Shown: positions 1-7,100 of the stretch, in pieces
Position numbering within the stretch: the stretch's first letter is position 1
How the letters are laid out: each line of letters starts with the position of its first letter
DNA from: Bacillota bacterium
GTDB taxonomy: Bacteria; Bacillota; Clostridia; Christensenellales; Aristaeellaceae
Direction of reading: 5' to 3'
Assembly: GCA_023411175.1 (NCBI GenBank)
Contig: JAEYPB010000049.1
Coordinates: 1 to 19,052 of the forward strand
Length of the DNA: 19,052 bases
The notes under the pieces: model-generated
The model's input: only the letters and a program-made list of their open reading frames with translations
What the model was told of the DNA's origin: nothing
The model's database searches: none
Program-made: the position numbers and the translations under genes

Positions 1-536
1 GCCCGGACGAATCTGCCGCCGACAAGGGCGTATACAACTTTAATTCGACGACGCTGATTGATTTCATCCGCGGCATGAATCAGGGCCCCTTTGCCCACGC
101 GCCCATGCTCGCGCTGGCGGCGCTCAACGTGAACGCGGTGAATTTTGAGGCAGAACTCCGCCGCGCTGGGCGCAAGGCGGAAAAGGGCGCGGGCGCGTTT
201 TTGACCCAGCCGATCTTCTCCGAGGCCGGGGCTCGGAACCTTCGCCGCGCGCGTGAAGCGCTGGGCGTTCCGGTCATCGCGGGCATCATGCCGGTGGCGG
301 GGTACAAAAACGCGGTGTTCCTGAACAACGAGGTGCCGGGGGTTTCGATTCCACAAGCCTTCGTGGACAGCCTGGAAAACCAGCCGCGCGACGTGGCGAC
401 GGAGCGCACGCTCGCGTTTTGCCGGGCGCTGGTCGAAATGGCGCGGCCCTTCTCGTCAGGCTTCTATCTGATGACGCCGCTGAGGCGTGTGGATCTGGCG
501 GAGGCGCTGCTCCAGACGATTAAAGGAGGAACCTGA
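1..536 (+). CDS. Methylenetetrahydrofolate reductase, C-terminal part (5' end outside window)
   Basis: The frame is open from base 3 and ends at TGA 534-536, giving about 177 residues of the C-terminal half of a MetF-type flavoprotein. This enzyme reduces 5,10-methylene-THF to 5-methyl-THF in the cytoplasm, feeding methionine synthesis or corrinoid methyl transfer. Visible family marks are the phrases GAGAFLTQPIF, GIMPVAGYKNA and NNEVPGVSIP, and a typical C-terminal MTPLRRVDL segment. The GIMP and NNEVPG wording resembles the reductase half of the fused homocysteine S-methyltransferase/MTHFR proteins (YitJ-like) of Bacillota, but the methyltransferase half, if present, lies outside the window, so stand-alone MetF remains possible. 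The next gene starts one base after its stop and acts on 5-methyl-THF, so the two probably share an operon and pathway. Confidence 0.85.
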   Translation, partial: PDESAADKGVYNFNSTTLIDFIRGMNQGPFAHAPMLALAALNVNAVNFEAELRRAGRKAEKGAGAFLTQPIFSEAGARNLRRAREALGVPVIAGIMPVAGYKNAVFLNNEVPGVSIPQAFVDSLENQPRDVATERTLAFCRALVEMARPFSSGFYLMTPLRRVDLAEALLQTIKGGT

Positions 537-537
537 T

Positions 538-1332
538 ATGATCCTGATCGGCGAAAAGCTCAACAGCTCCATTCCGTCCACCCTCAAAATGCTTCAGGAG
601 CGGGACGACGCTGCAATCGTCCGCCTGATGAAGGCGCAGGAGGATGCGGGCGCGGACTACCTGGATCTCAACGCCGCGCTGATGGGCGGGGAGGAACTGA
701 ATGCGCTTTCGCGCCTCGTAGAGCTGGCGCTCGAGAACACATCCTGCGGCATCGTGCTGGATTCTCCGAACGCGCGGGTTCTTCTGGACGCAGCGGAGGT
801 GGTGAAAAGCCGCCCGCTGATTTTCAACTCCGTAACCGCCACCGAGCGAATCGACGAGATCCTTCCGGCCGCCGCGGCGAAGTCGGCGGGCATTATTGCG
901 CTGCCGATGAAGAGCCGCATGCCCGAGGATGCCGCGGAGCGGGCCGATATCGCGGAGGAGCTGATCGAGCGGCTTACCGGCGCGGGCATCCGCGAGCAGG
1001 ACATCCACATCGACGTGATCATCGAGTCGCTCTCCGCGGGCGATGAGAAGCCCCGGGCGGCGCTGGACGCCATGCGCCTGATCCGCGCCGCGCATCCGAA
1101 GGTGCACCTGACCGGCGGCATTTCAAACGTCTCCTTCGGCCTTCCTTCCCGCGCGCTGCTGGCGGGAACGTACCTTTCGATGGCGATCGCCTGCGGCCTC
1201 GACAGCGCGATTCTGGATGTCACTTCGCCCGCCGTCAAGGCCTCGCTGATGGCCGCGCTGGCGCTTGGCGGCGAGGACGAGTTTTCCATGAACTTTATCC
1301 GCTACGCGCGCGAGTCAAAGAAGAAAATATAG
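538..1332 (+). CDS. Methyltetrahydrofolate:corrinoid methyltransferase-like (pterin-binding) protein
   Basis: A 264-residue TIM-barrel protein of the pterin-binding (DHPS/MeTr) family. Such proteins bind 5-methyl-THF and pass the methyl group to the cobalt of a corrinoid protein. Seen in the sequence: GEKLN at residues 5-9, YLDLNA with D43/N45, LDSPN with D75, FNS with N97, HID with D159, and GGISNVSFGLP (N197). These are the positions expected for the pterin-binding residues of AcsE/MeTr. The start ATG 538 follows AAAGGAGGA (522-530) at 7 bases; an upstream in-frame ATG at 487 would overlap the previous gene and lacks this site. No B12-binding domain is fused, so a separate corrinoid partner is needed, either a split methionine synthase or another methyl-transfer system. 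A dihydropteroate synthase is less likely because of the SNVSFGLP motif. The 3' end is followed by a terminator. Confidence 0.85.
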   Translation: MILIGEKLNSSIPSTLKMLQERDDAAIVRLMKAQEDAGADYLDLNAALMGGEELNALSRLVELALENTSCGIVLDSPNARVLLDAAEVVKSRPLIFNSVTATERIDEILPAAAAKSAGIIALPMKSRMPEDAAERADIAEELIERLTGAGIREQDIHIDVIIESLSAGDEKPRAALDAMRLIRAAHPKVHLTGGISNVSFGLPSRALLAGTYLSMAIACGLDSAILDVTSPAVKASLMAALALGGEDEFSMNFIRYARESKKKI

Positions 1333-1351
1333 ACCGGAAAATTATCTGAAG

Positions 1352-1381
1352 CCCCCCGAGGTTAAACCTCGGGGATTTTTT
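1352..1381 (+). terminator. Intrinsic terminator after the folate/methyl module
   Basis: CCCCGAGG (1354-1361), loop TTAAA, CCTCGGGG (1367-1374), then A and six T (1376-1381). This is an 8-bp GC-rich stem with a U-tract, 20 bases past the stop codon at 1332. It separates the one-carbon genes from the sugar locus. Confidence 0.93.
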
Positions 1382-1434
1382 GCCGAGAAATGCGCAGACA
1401 TCACAAAAATCCAGAACGAGGATAGTTTCATTTA

Positions 1435-1463
1435 TTGATTTTGTGCCGGGTGCATTGTATACT
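1435..1463 (+). promoter_or_regulatory. Sigma-A type promoter of the GH3 gene
   Basis: A -35 box TTGATT (1435-1440) and -10 box TATACT (1458-1463) are separated by exactly 17 bases. The leader runs about 35-40 bases to the ribosome site AGGAGGGG (1494-1501). No clear catabolite-repression element or operator palindrome is visible around it. Confidence 0.75.
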
Positions 1464-1506
1464 GAGGGTAAAATTCGGCATCCGATCGTGGATAGGAGGG
1501 GTTGAA

Positions 1507-3846
1507 ATGCATTTGTATCAGGACGATTCGAAGGCGCCCACCGAGCGGGCGAAGGATTTGTTGGGTCTTTTGACGCTTGAGGAGAAGGTCGCGCAGCTCA
1601 GCGGCATCTGGGCCTACGAACTGCTGACCGATTTCGCCTTCGATGAAAAGAAGGCGGCCAACCGCATGGCCCACGGCATCGGGCAGATCACGAGGGCCGG
1701 CGGCTGTTCCAGCCTGAAGCCGAAGGATACCGCGAAATACGTCAACCGCGTGCAGAAATACCTGAAGGACAGCATGCGCGTCTTCATACCGGCCCAGGTG
1801 CACGAGGAGAGCTGCGCGGGCTTCCTCTCGCGGGATGCCGACGTCTTCCCACAGGCGCTGGGCGTCGCGGCCAGCTTTGAGCCCGAAGTCGCCGCGGAAA
1901 TGGGCGCTCACATCCGGGAGCAGATGGCCGCGGTGGGCGCCCGTCAGGCGCTGGCGCCGCTCATGGACGTGACCCGCGACCCCCGCTGGGGCCGAACCGA
2001 GGAGACTTACGGCGAAGACCCGTTCCTCGTGGCGCAGATGGGCGTCTCCTACATCCGCGGGCTGCAGGGCGACGACATGAAAGCGGGCATCGTCGCCACA
2101 GGCAAGCACTTTGTCGGCTACGGCGCGGGCGAGGGCGGCATGAACTGGGCGCCGGCCCACATCCCGCAGAGGGAAATGGAGGAGACCTATCTCTATCCGT
2201 TTGAGGCGGCGGTGCGCGCGGGCGGGCTGAAGTCCATCATGCCCGGTTATCACGAGCTGGACGGCGTGCCCTGCCACACCAACCGGCAGCTGATTCAGGA
2301 CATCCTCCGGGACAAGTGGGGGTTTGACGGCATCGTCGTCAGCGACTACTTCGCGATCAGCCTGATCCACACCTGCCACAAGGCGGCGATGGACGTGGAT
2401 AGCGCGGCGCGCATGGCGCTGGATGCCGGGGTGGATGTGGAACTGCCTTCCACCGATTGCTACGGCGCGCCGCTGGTCCGCGCGGTGCGGGAAGGCCTTG
2501 CGGACGAGGCCCGCGTAGACGAGGCAGTTCTTCGCGTGCTCCGGATGAAGTTCGAGCTGGGCCTGTTTGAAAGCCCCTTCGTCGACGAGGACAGCGTCGA
2601 GGCGCATTTCCACACCGAGGCGCAGCACGCCTTCGCGCTGAAGGCGGCGGAGAAATCGCTGACGCTTCTTAAAAACGACGGGGCTCTGCCCATCTCGAAG
2701 AAGATCAAAAAGATCGCCGTCGTGGGCCCCAACGCGGACGACGTGCGCAACATGCTGGGTGACTACTCGTTCCCGGCCCATGTCGAGTCGCTGATCGACC
2801 AGAACGAAGACAACTTCGCGTCCACGCCGACGCCGGAGGGCGAGTACTCCGTCAAGGACGCCCTGCCCAGGATGGACAGCGTCTTGGCCGGACTCGAAAA
2901 ATACCGGGCGGACGTTCAGTTCACCTATGCCCGCGGATGCGGCGTATTGGACGGCGACGACGGCGAGATCGAAGCCGCCGTCGAAGCTGCGAAGGATGCG
3001 GAGCTGGTGGTGGCGGTCATGGGCGACAAGGCGGGCCTGATTCTGGACTGCACCTCCGGCGAGGCCAGGGACCGCGCCACGCTGGAACTGCCGGGGCGTC
3101 AGCGGGAGCTTCTGAAGCGCCTGAAGGAGACCGGCGTGCCGGTGGCGCTGGTGCTGATAAACGGACGCCCGTTCTCGCTGACCTGGGAGGACGCCAACCT
3201 TTCCGCGATCCTGGAAGCGTGGCTGCCGGGCGAGGAGGGCGCGCTGGCCATCGCGAAGGCTCTGTTTGGCGAGATCAGCCCCGCCGGGAGGCTGCCCATC
3301 ACCTTCCCGCGCGCAGCGGGACAGGTGCCGGTGTTCTACGCCCACAGACCCTCGGGCGGCAAGTCCCACTGGAAGGGCGCCTATGTGGACGAGAGCAATT
3401 TGCCGCTCTACGCCTTCGGCCATGGGCTCACGTACACCCGCTTCGGCTACGGAAATCTGAAGCTGCCGAAGGCGGTGCCCGTGGACGGGCAGATCGTCGT
3501 CGAGGCGGACGTCGTCAACACCGGCGAAACGGCGGGGGAGGAGGTCGTGCAGCTCTACATTCGGGACGACTGCGCCTTCGACGTGACCCGCCCGGTCATG
3601 GAACTCAAGGGCTTCAAGCGCCTCTTCCTCAAGCCGGGCGAGCGGAAGACCGTGCGCTTCACGGTGGATACGGCGATCCTTTCGTTTTTGAACCGCGCGG
3701 GCGCGTTCGTCGTGGAGCCGGGCGCCCATACGGTGATGGTCGGCGCTTCTTCCAGCGACATCCGTCTCGAGGGCACGGTGGAGCTGACCGGGTCGGTGCG
3801 TCAGGTTGCGGAGCGCGTTTTCGAGACCGCGGCGGAGGTCCTGTAG
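1507..3846 (+). CDS. Glycoside hydrolase family 3 beta-glycosidase (beta-glucosidase/xylosidase type)
   Basis: A 779-residue GH3 enzyme that removes sugars from the non-reducing end of beta-linked oligosaccharides. The start ATG 1507 follows AGGAGGGG by 5 bases; an upstream in-frame ATG at 1435 lies inside the promoter. The N-terminal barrel (about residues 15-380) carries DPRWGR.EET.GEDP, KHFVGYG and VVSDYF, where D280 is the expected catalytic nucleophile. An alpha/beta sandwich domain follows, containing LLKNDGALP and the LPGEEGA..IA..LFG.ISP.GRLP.TFP signature. A fibronectin-III-like domain closes the protein (VVNTG..AGEEVVQLY, ELKGFKR). There is no signal peptide, so it acts in the cytoplasm on imported oligosaccharides, consistent with the transporter genes directly downstream. 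The exact sugar cannot be read from the sequence. No terminator separates it from the next gene, so read-through is likely. Confidence 0.95.
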   Translation: MHLYQDDSKAPTERAKDLLGLLTLEEKVAQLSGIWAYELLTDFAFDEKKAANRMAHGIGQITRAGGCSSLKPKDTAKYVNRVQKYLKDSMRVFIPAQVHEESCAGFLSRDADVFPQALGVAASFEPEVAAEMGAHIREQMAAVGARQALAPLMDVTRDPRWGRTEETYGEDPFLVAQMGVSYIRGLQGDDMKAGIVATGKHFVGYGAGEGGMNWAPAHIPQREMEETYLYPFEAAVRAGGLKSIMPGYHELDGVPCHTNRQLIQDILRDKWGFDGIVVSDYFAISLIHTCHKAAMDVDSAARMALDAGVDVELPSTDCYGAPLVRAVREGLADEARVDEAVLRVLRMKFELGLFESPFVDEDSVEAHFHTEAQHAFALKAAEKSLTLLKNDGALPISKKIKKIAVVGPNADDVRNMLGDYSFPAHVESLIDQNEDNFASTPTPEGEYSVKDALPRMDSVLAGLEKYRADVQFTYARGCGVLDGDDGEIEAAVEAAKDAELVVAVMGDKAGLILDCTSGEARDRATLELPGRQRELLKRLKETGVPVALVLINGRPFSLTWEDANLSAILEAWLPGEEGALAIAKALFGEISPAGRLPITFPRAAGQVPVFYAHRPSGGKSHWKGAYVDESNLPLYAFGHGLTYTRFGYGNLKLPKAVPVDGQIVVEADVVNTGETAGEEVVQLYIRDDCAFDVTRPVMELKGFKRLFLKPGERKTVRFTVDTAILSFLNRAGAFVVEPGAHTVMVGASSSDIRLEGTVELTGSVRQVAERVFETAAEVL

Positions 3847-3902
3847 CGGAATAATTTCCAAAAAGGTAAGTTTTTTATAGAAAGAGAGCGGATATATCTA
3901 TC

Positions 3903-3939
3903 GATTCTGCCATGATTGCGCTCTATAATGTTTATGGAT
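3903..3939 (+). promoter_or_regulatory. Probable activator-dependent promoter of the transporter operon
   Basis: A perfect -10 box TATAAT lies at 3934-3939, 25 bases before the GTG start, but no acceptable -35 box exists at 16-18 bases. In its place are two direct GATTnnGC repeats 11 bases apart (3903-3910 and 3914-3921). A good -10 with a poor -35 suits activation by an AraC-type regulator such as the one encoded at the end of this operon; that link is inference. Confidence 0.45.
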
Positions 3940-3963
3940 CATACATCATGGGAGGGAAGACTC

Positions 3964-5232
3964 GTGAAAAAATGGATCGCGTTCGTGCTCGCCGCCATGC
4001 TCGTGCTCTCGATGTCGGCTGTGACGGCCTTCGCCGAGGGGGACAAGGTCATCACGATCTGGCACCTGCAGTCCCAGGATCTTCCGAAGGCCGCTTTCGA
4101 GCAGGCCAAGGAGCGCTTTGAGGCCGCCAACCCCGGCTACAAGGTGGAGATCACCGTCTACCAGAACGACGCCTACAAGACCAAGATTCAGGTCGCGCTG
4201 GCAGCAGGCGAAGCGCCGGACATCTTCCCGTCCTGGTCGGGCGGACCGATGATCGAGTACGTCAACGCCGGGCTCGTCGCGGACGTGACCGAGCTGATGG
4301 CGTCCAGCGGCCTCAAGGACAAGCTGATGGACGGCTCCGTCGCGCAGGCCACCTTTGACGGCAAGATCTGGGGCGTGCCGATGGAGAACGTCGCCGTCGC
4401 GCTGGTGTACTACAACAAGGCCGTCTTCGAGAAGGCCGGCGTGGAAGTGCCCACCACCCTCGCCGAGCTGGAAGCCGCCTGCGAGAAGTTCAAGGCCGCC
4501 GGCATCGCGCCCTTCGCCCTCGCCAACGCCACCAAGTGGACGGGCTCCATGTACTACATGTACCTGGTCGACCGCTTCGGCGGCAGCAAGGTGTTTGAAA
4601 ACGCCGCCAACAAGCTGGTGCCCGACGGGTTCAAGGACCCCGCCTTCGTTAAAGCGGGCGAGACCATCCAGAAGTGGGTCAACGCGGGCTACTTCAACGA
4701 GGGCTTCAACGGCATGGACGAGGACAACGGCCAGAGCCGCATGCTGCTCTACTCCGGCCAGGCCGCCATGTACATGATGGGCTCCTGGGCGGTTTCGACC
4801 ATCACCAGCGAAAACCCGGACTTCCTGCCCAACATGGGCGTGTTCGCCTTCCCGTCCGTTGAGGGCGGCGCGGGCGATCCGACCGCCGTCGTCGGCACCG
4901 TGGGCGACAACTTCTACCACATCAATGCGAAGTGCGCCAACCCGGAGATGGCCTTCGAATACCTGAAGACCTGTCTGGACGACGAAGGCGTCGCCTACCG
5001 CGTCTCCATCGGCAAGATCCCGCCGGTGAAGGGCGTCAAGGTTGAGGATCCGAACCTCCAGCTGGTGCTCGACATCGTGGACAAGGCCGCGTCCGTCCAG
5101 CTCTGGTACGACCAGTACATGCCCTCTAAGATGGCCGAGGTTCACAAGGACACCTCCCAGGCGCTGTTCGGCCTGACGATGACGCCGGAGGAAGTCTGCA
5201 ACGCCATGCAGGAGGCCATTGACGCCGCGTAA
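3964..5232 (+). CDS. Extracellular sugar-binding protein of a CUT1 ABC transporter (copy 1)
   Basis: A 422-residue family 1 extracellular solute-binding protein that captures an oligosaccharide outside the membrane and delivers it to the two permeases downstream. The start is GTG 3964, preceded by GGAGGG (3951-3956); an in-frame ATG at 3916 would place the -10 box inside the gene. Residues 1 to about 25 form a classic signal peptide (KKW, a hydrophobic core, then AFA-EG). The cleavage region has no lipobox cysteine, unusual for a monoderm binding protein. Family marks are ITIWHLQ near the mature N-terminus, APDIFPSWSGG, the WGVPMENV segment and GTVGDNFY. It is clearly paralogous to the second binding protein at 7097-8374, sharing SMYYMY, GTVGDNFY and QLWYDQ..P.K. 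The substrate is inferred to be a beta-gluco- or xylo-oligosaccharide from the GH3 neighbour. Confidence 0.93.
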   Translation: MKKWIAFVLAAMLVLSMSAVTAFAEGDKVITIWHLQSQDLPKAAFEQAKERFEAANPGYKVEITVYQNDAYKTKIQVALAAGEAPDIFPSWSGGPMIEYVNAGLVADVTELMASSGLKDKLMDGSVAQATFDGKIWGVPMENVAVALVYYNKAVFEKAGVEVPTTLAELEAACEKFKAAGIAPFALANATKWTGSMYYMYLVDRFGGSKVFENAANKLVPDGFKDPAFVKAGETIQKWVNAGYFNEGFNGMDEDNGQSRMLLYSGQAAMYMMGSWAVSTITSENPDFLPNMGVFAFPSVEGGAGDPTAVVGTVGDNFYHINAKCANPEMAFEYLKTCLDDEGVAYRVSIGKIPPVKGVKVEDPNLQLVLDIVDKAASVQLWYDQYMPSKMAEVHKDTSQALFGLTMTPEEVCNAMQEAIDAA

Positions 5233-5266
5233 CTTTGGGGACTGCAACCTGAACGAACTGCGTAAC

Positions 5267-5301
5267 GTGCCGTGCCAGGCGCATAGCGCCCGGCACGGCG
5301 C
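5267..5301 (+). promoter_or_regulatory. Strong intergenic hairpin between binding protein and permease genes
   Basis: GCCGTGCC (5269-5276) pairs with GGCACGGC (5292-5299). Within it, after one A/C mismatch, GGCGC (5278-5282) pairs with GCGCC (5286-5290) around an ATA loop. No T-run follows, so it is unlikely to be a plain terminator. Hairpins at this place in sugar ABC operons (malE-malF is the model) protect the 5' mRNA and raise binding-protein yield over the permeases. Confidence 0.7.
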
Positions 5302-5337
5302 TTATCACCGCCGCAACATATGCAAGGAGGAATGCCC

Positions 5338-6270
5338 ATGCGCGAGAAAGCATCGACGCTCGCCACCGCGCGCAGGCGAGAGATCAACCGGGTGGCCATC
5401 CTGTTCATGTTGCCGGCTTTTTTCTTTATCGCGGTGTTCATCGCGTACCCGATCATCGATTCGATGCGCCTGAGCCTTTTCAAGTGGGATGGCTTTGCCG
5501 GCGTAGAACCCACGTTCGTGGGCCTTGACAACTGGTCAAAGCTCCTCCGGGACATGACTTTCTGGCGCGCGGCGGTCAACAATCTGAAGATCGTGGTGCT
5601 CTCCATCGCGATTCAGCTGCCCATCGGCATCGCGCTGGGCTATCTGCTGGACTCCACGGGCCGCAAGCTGAACCTTCTCAAGGTCCTGTGGTTTGTGCCG
5701 TATCTTCTGTCTTCCGTCGCCATCGGCCTTCTCTTCCGCTACGCCTATGACCCGTATTTCGGCATCGTCAAGTACATCGCGCCGCTCTTCGGCATGACGA
5801 CCATTGACCTTCTGGGCGATCCGGGCCGCGCGCTGTACGCGGTCATCGCCGTCATCTGCTGGCAGTTCACGCCCTTTTACATGGTCTACTTTCTGGCCGG
5901 GCTCTCCAGCATGGACACCGACATCTACGAGGCCGCGCTGATCGACGGCGCGACCCGAGGACAGTATTTCTTCAAAATTGTGCTGCCCATCCTGGCGCCG
6001 ACGATTCGCAACGCCTGCATTCTGTCGCTGGTCGGTTCGCTCAAGTACTTCGACCTGATTTATGTGATGACCAGCGGCGGCCCCAACGTGTCCATCGGCG
6101 GCGTCACCACCGGCGCCACGGAGCTGATGGCCACCTACATGTACAAAAACGCCTTCACCACGAATCAGATGGGCTACGGCTCCGCCGTGGCGATGGGCAT
6201 GTTCCTGATCGTCACCTTCGTGTCCGCGCTGACGCTTCGGTTGATGAGCCGGAAGGAGCGTGTCGCGTAA
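5338..6270 (+). CDS. CUT1 sugar ABC transporter permease (MalF/UgpA type)
   Basis: A 310-residue inner-membrane permease, one of the two channel subunits. Hydrophobic segments include one near residues 19-40 (ILFMLPAFFFIAVFIAY) and several later helices. The EAA loop that docks the ATPase is visible at residues 198 onward (EAALIDGAT, then F..I.LP). Three in-frame ATGs lie close together (5320, 5332, 5338). AAGGAGG at 5324-5330 sits 7 bases before ATG 5338, which I chose; the first ATG precedes the ribosome site itself. The stop TAA overlaps the ATG of the next permease by one base, so the two are translationally coupled. It belongs to the binding-protein-dependent CUT1 group, which normally works with a shared MsmK/MsiK-like ATPase when none is encoded locally, as here. 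Confidence 0.95.
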   Translation: MREKASTLATARRREINRVAILFMLPAFFFIAVFIAYPIIDSMRLSLFKWDGFAGVEPTFVGLDNWSKLLRDMTFWRAAVNNLKIVVLSIAIQLPIGIALGYLLDSTGRKLNLLKVLWFVPYLLSSVAIGLLFRYAYDPYFGIVKYIAPLFGMTTIDLLGDPGRALYAVIAVICWQFTPFYMVYFLAGLSSMDTDIYEAALIDGATRGQYFFKIVLPILAPTIRNACILSLVGSLKYFDLIYVMTSGGPNVSIGGVTTGATELMATYMYKNAFTTNQMGYGSAVAMGMFLIVTFVSALTLRLMSRKERVA

Positions 6271-7100
6271 TGGCCAAAAAGATCACCCTGCGAACCATCG
6301 TGGCGATTCTTGCCGCCGCATGGACGGTCATCGCCTTTGCGCCGTTCGTGTTCATGGTGCTCAACTCCTTCAAGGCAAAATTCGAACTGTTCACCGGCGG
6401 CGTGTTTGCGTTGCCGAACGAACTGCGCTGGGCCAATTACTACGAAGTCATCACCCGCGGCACCTTTTTCCGATACGTGCTAAACAGCGTGACCGTGGTG
6501 GGGGCCGCGCTCGTCCTGACGCTCGCGGCCAGTGCCTTCGCGGCGTACCCGCTCTCCCGCTTCAAATTCCGGCTGCGGGGCGTGTACAACCTGATCATCC
6601 TGGCGGGCATGGCGATTCCGCTGCACGTGACGCTGATTCCGGTGTTCCTGATGTCAAAGCGCATCGGCGTCTACGATTCCCTCTGGGCGCTGATCGGCCC
6701 CTATGTGGCGTTCAACATCCCCATGTCGGCGTTCATCCTGACCGGTTTCATGCAGGGCATCCCCGGCGAGATCGAGGAGGCGGCGGAGATCGACGGCTGC
6801 AGCCGCGTGCGCACCTTCTTCAAGATGATCCTGCCGCTGTCCGTGCCGGGCATGGCGACGCTCGCCATCTACAATTCCGCGATCATGTGGAACGAATTCT
6901 CCTTCGCGCTGGTGTTGACCCAGTCGGTTTCCAACCGCACGCTACCGCTGTCCATCTGGGAATACCAGGGGCAGTATTCGGCGGACATCCCGATGATCAT
7001 GACGGTGCTGATGCTCAGCGCGCTGCCGGTGATTCTGGCCTTTGTCGTGGGGCAGGAAAAGCTCATCAAGGGCATGATGGCGGGGGCGGTCAAGGGATGA
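6270..7100 (+). CDS. CUT1 sugar ABC transporter permease (MalG/UgpE type)
   Basis: A 276-residue partner permease. The N-terminal helix near residues 11-33 (IVAILAAAWTVIAFAPFVFMVL) is followed by an NSFK segment and the transmembrane core typical of MalG-like proteins. The EAA loop is at about residues 169-190 (EEAAEIDGCSR, then FFKMILPLSVPG). The ATG shares its A with the TAA of the preceding gene, with AAGGAG (6253-6258) in front. Its own stop overlaps the ATG of the second binding-protein gene (ATGA at 7097-7100). Together with the upstream permease it should form the transmembrane channel for the oligosaccharide caught by either binding protein. Confidence 0.95.
   Translation: MAKKITLRTIVAILAAAWTVIAFAPFVFMVLNSFKAKFELFTGGVFALPNELRWANYYEVITRGTFFRYVLNSVTVVGAALVLTLAASAFAAYPLSRFKFRLRGVYNLIILAGMAIPLHVTLIPVFLMSKRIGVYDSLWALIGPYVAFNIPMSAFILTGFMQGIPGEIEEAAEIDGCSRVRTFFKMILPLSVPGMATLAIYNSAIMWNEFSFALVLTQSVSNRTLPLSIWEYQGQYSADIPMIMTVLMLSALPVILAFVVGQEKLIKGMMAGAVKG

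Noticed and set aside
1432..3861. Very long open frame on the - strand (about 809 codons) opposite the GH3 gene
   Set aside because: A GC-rich shadow: the + strand frame has full GH3 motifs, promoter and ribosome site; the - strand translation is low-complexity His/Arg/Val-rich with no known motif.
1383..3963. Catabolite-repression (cre) sites or LacI-type operators near the two sugar-locus promoters
   Set aside because: Read through both leader regions (1383-1506 and 3847-3963) and found no convincing match; only short, imperfect palindromes such as ATCC/GGAT at 1480-1493.
3946..5247. Long - strand frame opposite the first binding protein
   Set aside because: Shadow of a gene with clear signal peptide and family motifs on the + strand; the - strand translation is His/Val/Gly-rich without motifs.
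6260..7096. 5' extension of the second binding-protein frame
   Set aside because: The open frame upstream of ATG 7097 runs through the permease gene in another frame; the signal peptide begins exactly at 7097.
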